Source: Candidatus Enterococcus huntleyi
Lineage (GTDB): Bacteria > Bacillota > Bacilli > Lactobacillales > Enterococcaceae
NCBI RefSeq assembly: GCF_009933175.1
Contig: NZ_MAEJ01000009.1
Coordinates: 17,083-81,082, forward strand
DNA: 64,000 nt
Direction: 5' to 3'
Both the position numbers and the translations under genes were made by a program. Below are positions 1-7,257 of this stretch, in pieces. The notes beneath the pieces are model-generated. The model was not told the DNA's origin, made no database searches, and saw nothing but the letters and a program-made list of their open reading frames with translations. The stretch's first letter is position 1. Each line of letters begins with the position of its first letter.

Positions 1-459
1 ATCTCCAGGAACAACTGCTTCCATCGGAATTTCCTTATTTGTTCCATTTCGCGTGACTTGGCAGGTATTTTCGATTAACTCCTTTAAAGCTAAACTAGCT
101 TTTTGAGAACGATACTCCTGAACAAAAGTAATCAGCACACTCGCCATAATCATCGTTCCCATCACAATGGTTGCTTCTAAATCATGGGTCAAGAATGAAA
201 TAATCATCAGTAAAGCGAGCACATAGACAAAGGGGTCTTTAAAGCCTCCTAAAAATAATAAAACAGCTGGCGTCGGGCGTTGTGCGCTAACTTCATTAGG
301 TCCAAATTCCTCCAACCGTTCTCTAGCATCCTCTTCAGACAAACCTTTCAGTGAAGTCCGCAATTCCATTAATAATTCTCGTTGCGATAATTGAGCCAAC
401 TTTTTTAGCTCTTGATCCTTTCTCATTACATTCATTCCGCTACTTTTTTTATTCATCAT
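1..459 (-). CDS. mgtA: Mg2+-transporting P-type ATPase (MgtA-like), N-terminal part
   Basis: The first 153 codons are present; the gene runs off the left edge. The protein opens with a cation-ATPase N-terminal domain (LSEEDARERLEEFGPNEV near residues 40-57). It continues into the first membrane pair (hydrophobic stretches near residues 70-110) and the start of the actuator domain, ending in VVPGD. This fits a P3B Mg2+ importer that uses ATP to bring Mg2+ into the cell. The ATG at 457-459 is preceded by AGGAGG; a second ATG follows directly. An M-box riboswitch lies upstream on the same strand, which supports Mg2+ rather than Ca2+ as substrate. The catalytic DKTGT motif lies outside the window, so the assignment rests on the N-terminus and the leader. 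Confidence 0.85.
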   Translation of the reverse strand, partial: MMNKKSSGMNVMRKDQELKKLAQLSQRELLMELRTSLKGLSEEDARERLEEFGPNEVSAQRPTPAVLLFLGGFKDPFVYVLALLMIISFLTHDLEATIVMGTMIMASVLITFVQEYRSQKASLALKELIENTCQVTRNGTNKEIPMEAVVPGD

Positions 460-512
460 GTCAAAATCCTCCTACTTCCGCTAGAAGGACTTTGACATAA
501 TGGTCCCTCTAG
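454..512 (-). promoter_or_regulatory. Two mutually exclusive hairpins over the mgtA start
   Basis: Seen directly on the minus strand. Hairpin 1 pairs 503-512 with 481-490 (10 bp including one G-U, 12-nt loop). Hairpin 2 pairs 487-502 with 454-469: 16 continuous pairs including two G-U wobbles, taking in both ATG codons and the end of the AGGAGG. The two share 487-490 and the loop of hairpin 1, so only one can form. Hairpin 1 leaves the mgtA start open; hairpin 2 closes it. The wobbles pair only in minus-strand RNA, as expected for a structure selected in this transcript. The stop codon of the leader ORF lies in the 5' arm of hairpin 1. Confidence 0.6.
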
Positions 513-553
513 CAGCTATTTAATTTTTCCCTCTGGGGACTGGGGTGATCCAT
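509..553 (-). CDS. Putative 14-residue leader peptide upstream of mgtA
   Basis: Short ORF reading MDHPSPQREKLNSC, stop TAG at 509-511. An AAAGGA sequence lies about 10-11 nt before the ATG, a little farther than ideal. Its stop codon falls inside the 5' arm of a hairpin that competes with one hiding the mgtA start. The acidic residue and two prolines at the N-terminus resemble in style the MgtL leader peptide of enteric bacteria, where ribosome behaviour at such codons reports Mg2+; that comparison is by analogy, not homology. Another ATG at 562-564 opens a different frame but has no spaced Shine-Dalgarno. Translation is not proven. Confidence 0.45.
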   Translation of the reverse strand: MDHPSPQREKLNSC

Positions 554-794
554 CTGTTTCTCATCCTTTCTGTTTTTGGGTTTTGTTTTTGAAAATTATA
601 AGTGTTAGGGTGGTGGATTGGGACTAATTTCTGGCTGCGACTATAGGTAATAATGATTTGAATTGCTCAATTTACTATCCTAGATTACACATCTAGTTTT
701 GCTAATGGTAACTTGTTGATAGTAAAATAATGCTACTTCATTATTATCGCGCTGTGTTTAGCGATTTTCCTAATTGCTTTTCGCTAGAGCAACA

Positions 795-935
795 AGTACT
801 AATAGAACTCACGACTTTATATTTCTTCAGAAACGAGTCTGGCAGCTAAGGGCTTAAAGTGGTGGAAAAATGTTCCATTTTTCGGGATTGCCCTACGCAT
901 TACTGTAATACGTTTAGCCCTTTTACTAGAGTGGC
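795..935. repeat. Intergenic repeat, tandem copy 1 (diverged)
   Basis: The stretch holds CTAATAGAACT, ACGAGTCTGGCAGCTAAGGG and CCTACGCATTAC in the same order as the next copy, with a period of about 141-142 bp. It has no credible start or codon pattern. The minus-strand reading frame across both copies only reflects the duplication (two MRR...ARLV blocks). It lies between the M-box terminator and mgtA. Confidence 0.6.
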
Positions 936-936
936 A

Positions 937-1079
937 GGTGCTAATAGATCTTGCAGCTCCGTCTTTTGTATACACGAGTCTGGCGCTAGGGACGGGTAAG
1001 GAATGAAAATGGGACATTTTCTTTATTGTCCTACGCATACCATTCCACTACTGCGAAACTTGGTAAGTGGAACTGGCAA
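937..1079. repeat. Intergenic repeat, tandem copy 2
   Basis: This second unit shares CTAATAGATCT, ACACGAGTCTGGCGCTAGGG, CCTACGCATACCATTCCAC and GAAACTTGGTAAGTGGAA with the copy to its left and with an inverted copy near 53.7 kb. About three quarters of positions match the 53.7-kb copy by eye. It ends against the U-tract of the M-box terminator. It may belong to one of the small dispersed repeat families of enterococci; I cannot name the family from sequence alone. Confidence 0.65.
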
Positions 1080-1109
1080 AAAACGCGTGCTCAACTAATG
1101 AGCACGCGT
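1077..1109 (-). terminator. M-box expression-platform terminator
   Basis: An 11-bp perfect stem (ACGCGTGCTCA with TGAGCACGCGT, loop of 5) is followed on the minus strand by a run of T. It lies just 3' of the M-box aptamer and is the expected premature terminator formed when Mg2+ is plentiful. Confidence 0.85.
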
Positions 1110-1119
1110 AAAATAAACA

Positions 1120-1283
1120 TTCATGTCCATCGTTGAGCTTTAGCACTATAGGGCGTAGATAGCATTTGCTATCAGCTACATTATGGATAACCTTCACGAT
1201 CATCCCTGTTCGACCAACTAAAAATCTCTCGATCTTTTCGCGGCAGTAGCTTGTGTCCATATAGGAGCCTCACCTAACAATTA
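1120..1283 (-). promoter_or_regulatory. M-box (ykoK) Mg2+ riboswitch aptamer
   Basis: The minus strand carries the conserved M-box blocks in order: GTTAGGTGAGGCTCCTATAT at its 5' end, then GCTACTGCCGCGAAAAG, GTAGCTGATAGC, and CCTATAGTGCTAAAGCTC followed by AACGATGGAC. These match the known M-box consensus. A promoter lies directly upstream and an intrinsic terminator directly downstream. The M-box binds Mg2+ and ends transcription when it is abundant. The next gene in this direction is mgtA, about 660 nt past the aptamer, with tandem repeats between. Confidence 0.92.
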
Positions 1284-1297
1284 TTCTTTTCATAAAT

Positions 1298-1326
1298 ACT
1301 ATAATCGATAACATTTTAAAAGTCAA
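1298..1326 (-). promoter_or_regulatory. Sigma-A promoter of the M-box/mgtA transcript
   Basis: The minus strand reads TTGACT, 17-nt spacer, TATAGT. Transcription should begin near 1291, about 8 nt before the aptamer. Confidence 0.8.
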
Positions 1327-1391
1327 AGCATACCTAAACTTTTTTTCACAAATACCGAAACTTTCCTGTAAAATTTATAAATCAGTCCCTC

Positions 1392-2825
1392 TCACTCATC
1401 TTTCAATAGCTGCTCTAGCTCATCCATTTTTTCAGTAAATTGTTTAAAATTTTGTTGGTGAATTCGACTGACGTTAATCCGTAGGCCATTTTCTTTACTG
1501 CCATACAGATAAGCGGGTCCTGCGGCTATACCGAGTTGGAGCATTTGTTTAGCTAGTGGTTTAGTTAGCGATTTGCCTTGCCAAGTCAACCAAGAATAAT
1601 AGCCGCCTTGAGGTGCTTGACCTTGCCAAAAAGTTTGTCCGTCGAGCCATTCTTGAAAATGCTGCGCTTGCTGTTGCAATTTCACACCTAATTGTTTTAG
1701 TTTATCGGGATAACTTTCATCTGACAAGGCCCAGTATGCTAATACTTGCGGAATAATGCTGACTGAAAAATCCATTGTTTTTCGAGCTTGTACCAATGAA
1801 TCCAGCACATGACTTGGTGCGCAGACCCAGCCAATCCGCGTTGTATTACCTAAAATTTTAGAAAATGAACCTATGTATAGCACATTATCTGGATCAAGTT
1901 TTTTCAAAGTTGGTAACGTTGGCTTATTATAGGAAAGTTCCGCAAAAACGTCATCTTCCACGATGGGTATTTGATAATTTCGACAGAGTGCAATCAATGC
2001 TTTCCTTCTATCTAAACTCATGACAATCCCTGTCGGATTTTGAAAGTTAGGATTGACCATCACCATTTTAATTTTTTTTGCCAAAATCATTTCCTCTAAT
2101 GCTTCGATTTGAATGCCCTCTTCATCCATCGGCACACCATAAAGTCTGACTCCAGCTGCTTGAAACATCGGCAATTGATAAAAGAAGGACGGATCTTCCA
2201 CAGCTACCGCTTCGCCGGCTGATAACATCGTCTGTAAAATGAGGAACATTCCTTGCTGCCCACCAGCTGTGATTAACGTTTCTCGCGGACTCACAGACTG
2301 TTCATAAATTTCTGAGATTAATTGACCAATCGCTATGCGTAATGGCAGATAACCTAGCTCATCTTGCTTCGTCTCCTCCGAAAGAATTTCACTCCATGAA
2401 AACGTCGGAAACTCGAAAGATGGAATCAGTGCAGTTGGCAATTCTCCTGAAAAAACATCGATCAGTTGCTTTTGCTTTTTACGTTCAGTAAATTCATTGA
2501 CGAATGAATCATCTTTAAATAGAAGGTTTTGAGAAAGATAGTTGCGCCAATCAATGCGCGGTTCTGCATAAACGCCCCATTTCTCTTCATTCACAAAGGT
2601 GCCGCTGCCTTGTTTTCGTACCAAAACGCCTAAGCTAGTCAACTCTTCTAAAGAGCGAACCACTGTTGAACGATTGACGCCAAATAAGTCAGCCAATTTG
2701 CGTTCTGACGGTAACTGCTCCCCTCCGTTGAGAACGCCTTTTTTTATTCGCTCCGTAATCTGTTCCATAATCTGTATGTACGCCGCTTTGTCGGCTTGCT
2801 CATTTTTCCGTATTCTATCCCACAT
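1392..2825 (-). CDS. pdxR: PdxR-like MocR/GntR regulator with aminotransferase domain
   Basis: A 477-residue MocR-type regulator. The N-terminal winged helix (QLPSERKLADLFGVNRST, about residues 35-55) is fused to a fold-type I aminotransferase domain. The PLP-binding lysine lies in SFSKILGNT and the pyridine-ring aspartate region in VEDDVFAEL. Such proteins sense PLP and control vitamin B6 genes. The divergent neighbours are a pyridoxine kinase and an ECF S component, which supports the PdxR role over other MocR regulators (GabR, for example). The ATG at 2825 sits 11 nt from AAAGGAG; an upstream GTG in the same frame overlaps that Shine-Dalgarno and was not chosen. Confidence 0.8.
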   Translation of the reverse strand: MWDRIRKNEQADKAAYIQIMEQITERIKKGVLNGGEQLPSERKLADLFGVNRSTVVRSLEELTSLGVLVRKQGSGTFVNEEKWGVYAEPRIDWRNYLSQNLLFKDDSFVNEFTERKKQKQLIDVFSGELPTALIPSFEFPTFSWSEILSEETKQDELGYLPLRIAIGQLISEIYEQSVSPRETLITAGGQQGMFLILQTMLSAGEAVAVEDPSFFYQLPMFQAAGVRLYGVPMDEEGIQIEALEEMILAKKIKMVMVNPNFQNPTGIVMSLDRRKALIALCRNYQIPIVEDDVFAELSYNKPTLPTLKKLDPDNVLYIGSFSKILGNTTRIGWVCAPSHVLDSLVQARKTMDFSVSIIPQVLAYWALSDESYPDKLKQLGVKLQQQAQHFQEWLDGQTFWQGQAPQGGYYSWLTWQGKSLTKPLAKQMLQLGIAAGPAYLYGSKENGLRINVSRIHQQNFKQFTEKMDELEQLLKDE

Positions 2826-2872
2826 GAGTGATTCCACTCCTTTTAATTTTAAAATTGGATGAGTTAAAAATA

Positions 2873-2884
2873 AGCCAATTGGCT
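2873..2884. promoter_or_regulatory. Palindrome in the pdxR-pdxK divergent region
   Basis: AGCCAATTGGCT is a perfect 12-bp palindrome between the two divergent genes. A TATACT at 2909-2914 faces pdxK, but the nearest -35-like TTGTCA is only 14 nt away. A promoter that needs an activator is likely, and this palindrome is a candidate regulator site. Confidence 0.4.
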
Positions 2885-2950
2885 GTTTTTGTCAAATCAA
2901 GACTCGCGTATACTAAGTTTACTGATAAATTTATGGATGGAGGCACACAT

Positions 2951-3790
2951 ATGATTAAAAAAATAGTAACCGTGGCCGGCTCAGATTCTAGCGGAGGCGC
3001 TGGGCTTCAAGCGGATTTAAAAACATTTCAAGAATATGGGACGTTCGGCTTTTCAGCTGTCACAAGTATTGTCACTATGGATCCTGCAGAAAATTGGTCC
3101 CACACCGTCACGCCAATCGCACCTGAGTTAGTCGAAAAACAATTGAAAACCATTTTTGCTGGCGGCAAATTAGATGCAATAAAAACGGGGATGTTAGGAA
3201 CTGTTGATGCCATCGAAGCCACCCGCAAAGTAATTGACGACTTTCAAATGGACAACATCGTGATTGATCCAGTCATTGCTTGCAAAGGAACCAGCGAATT
3301 ATTGCAACCAGAAAATGTGGCGGCGATGAAGCGTCTCCTTTTACCTAAAGCAACGATTACCACACCAAACTTAGTTGAAGCGGGTATTTTATCTGAATTA
3401 GGTGACTTAACTTCTATCGAACAGATGAAACAAGCTGCGAAAAAGATTGCTCTATTAGGCCCTCAGCATGTGGTCGTAAAAGGTGGTCATCGTCTAGGGT
3501 TAGACAAAGCCGTTGATGTCTATTATGACGGACAACAATTCACAATTCTTGAAAATGAATTGATTCCAACCGATTACAATCATGGCGCGGGCTGTACCTT
3601 TGCAGCTGCCATTACGGCTGGCTTAGCAAAAGGTTATTCTGTAGAAAAATCAGTTACCTTGGCCAAAGCCTTTGTAGCAGCTGCCATTAAACAAGGAATA
3701 AAGATTAATCCCTATCTGGGCCATGTCTGGCACGGTGCTTATAATCACGCAGAAAATCGGATGAATGGGAAAGGAGCCACGTATGAATAA
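2951..3790 (+). CDS. pdxK: Pyridoxine/pyridoxal kinase (PdxK/ThiD family)
   Basis: A 279-residue ribokinase-fold kinase. It begins IVTVAGSDSSGGAGLQADLK, typical of the ThiD/PdxK family, and ends with the anion-hole region GAGCTFAAAITAGLAKG. It would phosphorylate B6 vitamers to PLP precursors; ThiD-type proteins can also phosphorylate HMP, and sequence alone does not exclude thiamine use. The divergent MocR regulator and the downstream vitamin transporter subunit favour B6. The ATG at 2951 follows GGAGG. In-frame codons back to 2828 have no Shine-Dalgarno and overlap the promoter. It overlaps the next gene by 8 nt. Confidence 0.8.
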   Translation: MIKKIVTVAGSDSSGGAGLQADLKTFQEYGTFGFSAVTSIVTMDPAENWSHTVTPIAPELVEKQLKTIFAGGKLDAIKTGMLGTVDAIEATRKVIDDFQMDNIVIDPVIACKGTSELLQPENVAAMKRLLLPKATITTPNLVEAGILSELGDLTSIEQMKQAAKKIALLGPQHVVVKGGHRLGLDKAVDVYYDGQQFTILENELIPTDYNHGAGCTFAAAITAGLAKGYSVEKSVTLAKAFVAAAIKQGIKINPYLGHVWHGAYNHAENRMNGKGATYE

Positions 3791-4325
3791 AAAAATATCA
3801 CTCCAAAGTATCGTTCAAGTCGCCTTATTCGCTGCCCTCACAATGGTCGGCACAACGATCAGAATCCCTTTTCCCGGTGCCTTCGTGCATCTTGGTAACG
3901 CGGTTTTACTGTTGGCGGTTCTCCTCATTGGTTACAAAGGCGCTTTAGCTTCCGGCATCGGTTTTGCTCTTTTTGATAGCTTAAATGGGTATATCACCGA
4001 AGCGCCTTATTTCTTAGTGGAAAGTTTACTAGTCGGTGGCGTCGCTTATTTATTGTTTCTTCTATTTAAAAAGAATCCCTCAGCGATTTGGCAATTATTG
4101 GTGATTGGCGCAGGAACCGGTCTGGCAAAAATAGTCATGACGCAACTGAAAAATACCGTCATGAATGTACTAGCAGGTGCTGATCTTTCGGTCGCCTTCA
4201 CAGGAGCTTTAGCGAAATTACCCGCCACTTTGATTAATGTCTGCATCACGATGTTAATCGTGACCCTGGTCTACTTCCCTTTACGGAAAAGTATGTCTGT
4301 AATATTTCGTGGGTCCGTTCATTAA
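3783..4325 (+). CDS. ECF transporter S component, probable vitamin B6 (PdxU-type)
   Basis: A 180-residue membrane protein with about five or six hydrophobic segments (VALFAALTMVGTTIRIPFP at the start, then FVHLGNAVLLLAVLLIG and others). The length and N-terminus fit ECF substrate-binding S components of the COG4720 group. It would bind a vitamin outside and pass it to a shared EcfAA'T module encoded elsewhere. The coupling with pdxK and a PdxR-like regulator points to pyridoxine/pyridoxal. The ATG at 3783 is preceded by AAAGGAG and overlaps the end of pdxK, implying translational coupling. Confidence 0.75.
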   Translation: MNKKISLQSIVQVALFAALTMVGTTIRIPFPGAFVHLGNAVLLLAVLLIGYKGALASGIGFALFDSLNGYITEAPYFLVESLLVGGVAYLLFLLFKKNPSAIWQLLVIGAGTGLAKIVMTQLKNTVMNVLAGADLSVAFTGALAKLPATLINVCITMLIVTLVYFPLRKSMSVIFRGSVH

Positions 4326-4354
4326 ACAAATTATTCACCTCTTCATATAAATCA

Positions 4355-4415
4355 AATAGGACCTGCCACCGACAAACTAGTTTTTAGACTGGTGCGCCAA
4401 GTGACAGGTCCTATT
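4355..4415. terminator. Hairpin between the B6 operon and wecB
   Basis: AATAGGACCTGCCAC pairs with GTGACAGGTCCTATT across 31 nt. The T-run is weak on both sides. It lies between two convergent genes, so it may serve both. Confidence 0.5.
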
Positions 4416-4455
4416 CGATTATGTTTGTTCGGCATTAATAGACAGTCTATTTATT

Positions 4456-5592
4456 TCACTGAAACGTTTCTGGCCGTGGTTGTTCTTTATCAAAATAATA
4501 AGCAATCGCGTCCAAAATGCGTTGACTCGCTTGCCCATCGCCATAAGGATTAGCCGCTTTAGCCATTTTTTCATGAGCGATTGGATCCAGCAATTTGGTG
4601 GTTTCTTCATAAACAACTGCTTCATCTGTGCCAATCATTTTTAACGTCCCCGCTGTCACCCCTTCTGGTCGCTCGGTCGTATCGCGCAAGACAAGTACTG
4701 GCACACCTAATGACGGCGCTTCTTCTTGAACCCCACCCGAGTCAGTTAATATTAAGTAGCTACGGGCTGCAAAATTGTGGAAATCGACGACATCTAATGG
4801 TTCAATCAAATGAACACTCGCTAAGTCACCTAAAATCGCTTGGGCTTCTTTACGTACTTGAGGATTTTTGTGCATCGGGAAAATCACTTCTACCTCCTGA
4901 TTCTCTTCAACAATTCGGCGGATACTACGAAAAACTGCCCGCATCGCTTCCCCAAGATTTTCTCGGCGGTGCATCGTCACTAAAATCAGCTTTTTATGAT
5001 CGATTGCTTTAGGCAATTCAGGATGCGTATAAGTTTGCGATACCGTGTATTTCATCGCATCAATCGCCGTATTCCCAGTAATAAAGATTGCTTCTTCAGG
5101 ATGATTTTCCTTCAATAAGTTTTCTTTACTAGTGGTTGTCGGCGCAAAATACAAATCGCTCAAGACATCAATCAATTGGCGATTCATCTCTTCGGGAAAT
5201 GGGGACCACTTATTCCATGTTCGTAAGCCGGCTTCCACATGCCCCACTGCAATTTGTTGATAAAAGGCGGCATTTGTAGCCGCATAAGCGGTGGTTGTAT
5301 CGCCATGCACTAAGACAATATCTGGTTTTTCCGTTTCCAAGACAGGTTTCAGCTCAGTCAATACGCGACTAGTGATATCCGTCAACGTTTGACCATTTTT
5401 CATAATATTTAAATCATACTCAGGCACTAATTCAAAAACAGTCAATACTTGATCAAGCATTTCTCTATGTTGAGCCGTTACGGCTATTTTTGCGTTAAAG
5501 CGAGCGTCACTGTGCAGTGCTTTTACTAACGGCGCCATTTTGATTGCTTCAGGCCTTGTACCAAAGACCGATAAAACATTTATTTTTTTCAA
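4456..5592 (-). CDS. wecB: UDP-N-acetylglucosamine 2-epimerase (non-hydrolysing)
   Basis: About 378 residues. It interconverts UDP-GlcNAc and UDP-ManNAc, the ManNAc donor for wall teichoic acid linkage units and capsules. Family motifs are GTRPEAIKMAPL near residue 10, VHGDTTTAYA, GHVEAGLRTWNK, and TDSGGVQEEAPSLGVPVLVLR near the C-terminus with RDTTERPE. I chose the TTG at 5590-5592 because it yields the family N-terminus KKINVLSVFGTRPE and has an AGGAAAG upstream; an ATG at 5631 adds 13 residues but lacks a Shine-Dalgarno. It appears monocistronic. Confidence 0.88.
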   Translation of the reverse strand: MKKINVLSVFGTRPEAIKMAPLVKALHSDARFNAKIAVTAQHREMLDQVLTVFELVPEYDLNIMKNGQTLTDITSRVLTELKPVLETEKPDIVLVHGDTTTAYAATNAAFYQQIAVGHVEAGLRTWNKWSPFPEEMNRQLIDVLSDLYFAPTTTSKENLLKENHPEEAIFITGNTAIDAMKYTVSQTYTHPELPKAIDHKKLILVTMHRRENLGEAMRAVFRSIRRIVEENQEVEVIFPMHKNPQVRKEAQAILGDLASVHLIEPLDVVDFHNFAARSYLILTDSGGVQEEAPSLGVPVLVLRDTTERPEGVTAGTLKMIGTDEAVVYEETTKLLDPIAHEKMAKAANPYGDGQASQRILDAIAYYFDKEQPRPETFQ

Positions 5593-5652
5593 GTCACGTC
5601 CCACTTTCCTGCTATTTTTTCTATTACTCATATTTTACCATGATTAACCAAA

Positions 5653-5688
5653 TAAAAAAGTCCTTTGCCTATTTTTGACAAAGAACTC
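5653..5688 (-). terminator. Terminator of the padR operon
   Basis: The minus strand has AGTTCTTTG pairing with CAAAGGACT, followed by TTTTTTA. Confidence 0.75.
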
Positions 5689-5731
5689 ATGAATTTATAG
5701 TAAAGCGACAAAACGACCCATTTTATTTTGA

Positions 5732-6703
5732 TTACTCTCTAACACCGAAAGCATTCTTGATCACGTTAAAAATAGCACCTGAGAAGATATAAATCAGCCA
5801 GCTTGTGGCCCAACCACCCATCCAACCAGAAAATCCCCAGATAAAGAAGATAATCGTTATAACAGGCCAATAAATCCCTGCAATAATTGTAAACGTTGGT
5901 GAGTAGTTTTTATGCTTTTTTGCTCGAGGCCCCATTTCATCTTCATCAGCAATAAAGATCCGTTCTGCTAGAAATTTAGTGAAGCCACCTTGATTAATAC
6001 CACCATAAACAATTAATAAAACACCCAGTCCAAGCATGAAAAACATGCAGGCTGCCCCAAAATTGTCATGATAAGGATCAATAGATCCAAATGCGATTGG
6101 AGGGGCCACTGAGAAAATACATAGACCAATTCCTAAGACAAGACATAAGACAAATGAGCGTTGATATTGCTCTTTTTCATGACTAACAAAATTCGCAGTC
6201 TCTGGTGCAATATAGCGATCATCGAGCTCTTTATTAATTTTGCTAAACGTCACACCGCCTGTAATAAATAATCCCACAGCAATAGCAATAAAAAGAAATA
6301 AGAATAAGACACCAACTACATCTAAATACAGCATGCTAGCCAGTATAAGAACCCCCACACCTACAATAATCAGACCGACACCAAGAGCAATCATCAAAGC
6401 TGCACTCCGTCTTCGTGCTAAATAATGCTGCGCTTCATCTACGCCAATCGCTTCTCCGCCAAAGAACGGTTCTTCTCGCTCTAAGTCTTCATCCTCGACA
6501 TGTAGCTCTGCCAACAATTCATCGATTGAGCCAAACTCAGAAATCGTTGTTCCGACCGCCTCGTTCTCACTTTTACCTTCTTCTACTAATTCTAAATAGC
6601 GATCTTCCATATTAGCTAACAAATCAGTTTTTAATTGGCGACTTTCTATCGTTTCTGGAATCGCTAAGAACAGTCCATCCAGATAAGTTTTGATTGTATC
6701 CAT
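5732..6703 (-). CDS. DUF1700/HAAS-domain membrane protein
   Basis: A 323-residue protein. A soluble N-terminal helical region (residues 1-80, with DLLANMEDRYLELVEEGKSENEA) matches the HAAS/DUF1700 domain commonly paired with PadR regulators. About six hydrophobic segments follow. The biochemical function is unknown; members are often linked to envelope or stress responses. It begins 12 nt after the PadR stop with GGAGGG before the ATG, so the two are one operon. Confidence 0.75.
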   Translation of the reverse strand: MDTIKTYLDGLFLAIPETIESRQLKTDLLANMEDRYLELVEEGKSENEAVGTTISEFGSIDELLAELHVEDEDLEREEPFFGGEAIGVDEAQHYLARRRSAALMIALGVGLIIVGVGVLILASMLYLDVVGVLFLFLFIAIAVGLFITGGVTFSKINKELDDRYIAPETANFVSHEKEQYQRSFVLCLVLGIGLCIFSVAPPIAFGSIDPYHDNFGAACMFFMLGLGVLLIVYGGINQGGFTKFLAERIFIADEDEMGPRAKKHKNYSPTFTIIAGIYWPVITIIFFIWGFSGWMGGWATSWLIYIFSGAIFNVIKNAFGVRE

Positions 6704-6715
6704 TTTCTTTCCCTC

Positions 6716-7033
6716 CTATATGAATCTGTCCATGACGTCTTTCGTCAACAGCCACTCTTCCTTTTTTTCAGTCAAATAATTTTTTCCTGCTTCGGTTATC
6801 CGGTAATACGTCCGCTTTTTCCCGTGCGTAACTGCGCCAGGAAATGATTCGATGTAGCCATTCTTCTCTAATCGTGAAAATGCTGAATATAAAGTGGTTT
6901 CTTTAATGACATATTGTTCATTAGAAACCTCACGAATCCTTTTTGAAATTGCATATCCATAGGAATCTCCTTCATTTAAGATGGACAAAAGAATCGTGTC
7001 ATTGTAGCCTCGAATGCCATCACTGGAAATCAT
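6716..7033 (-). CDS. PadR-family transcriptional regulator
   Basis: A 105-residue protein with a PadR winged helix: ILNEGDSYGYAISKRI, then KETTLYSAFSRLEKNGYIES and the wing GKKRTYYRITEAG. PadR proteins are usually autorepressors that release DNA when a ligand or stress signal binds. Its ATG follows AAGGAGGGG. An inverted repeat matching its expected autoregulation overlaps the promoter. It is followed by the DUF1700 protein it probably controls. Confidence 0.85.
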   Translation of the reverse strand: MISSDGIRGYNDTILLSILNEGDSYGYAISKRIREVSNEQYVIKETTLYSAFSRLEKNGYIESFPGAVTHGKKRTYYRITEAGKNYLTEKKEEWLLTKDVMDRFI

Positions 7034-7057
7034 TTTGCCCCTCCTTTTTTACTACGT

Positions 7058-7100
7058 CTGTCGTTGTAATGAGTGTACCATGATTACTACGACAGGTAAA
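7058..7100 (-). promoter_or_regulatory. padR promoter with overlapping inverted repeat
   Basis: The minus promoter is TTTACC (7095-7100), 17 nt, TACACT (7072-7077). CTGTCGTTGTAAT (7058-7070) and ATTACTACGACAG (7083-7095) form a 13-bp inverted repeat with one mismatch that brackets the -10. This is the expected layout of an autorepressor operator. Confidence 0.65.
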
Positions 7101-7186
7101 GTAAATTTTTTTAAGTTTTACTTTTTTTATAATTTCCTCTATCACGCCATCTAACTGAAAATAAATCTATATAGTAGAAGATAAAC

Positions 7187-7232
7187 GCAAAAAACAGCCT
7201 CACAAAATAGCGAACTATTTCGTAGGGCTGTT
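7187..7232 (-). terminator. Terminator of the ABC-F gene
   Basis: AACAGCC pairs with GGCTGTT, with an inner GAAATAG/CTATTTT helix, and the minus strand continues into six T residues. Confidence 0.88.
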
Positions 7233-7257
7233 GCTTGATTAGTATTCATTTAATAAC

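Noticed and set aside
817..1038. Minus-strand frame of 73 codons across the tandem repeats
   Set aside because: Its two similar halves merely translate the two repeat copies; there is no good start signal.
1048..1260. Minus-strand reading frame of 70 codons with an apparently strong Shine-Dalgarno
   Set aside because: It lies on an M-box riboswitch: the AGGTGAGG is part of the conserved aptamer core, and the frame runs through the riboswitch terminator.
4456..5631. ATG at 5631 as the wecB start
   Set aside because: It lacks a Shine-Dalgarno and adds a tail not typical of the family; the TTG at 5592 fits better.
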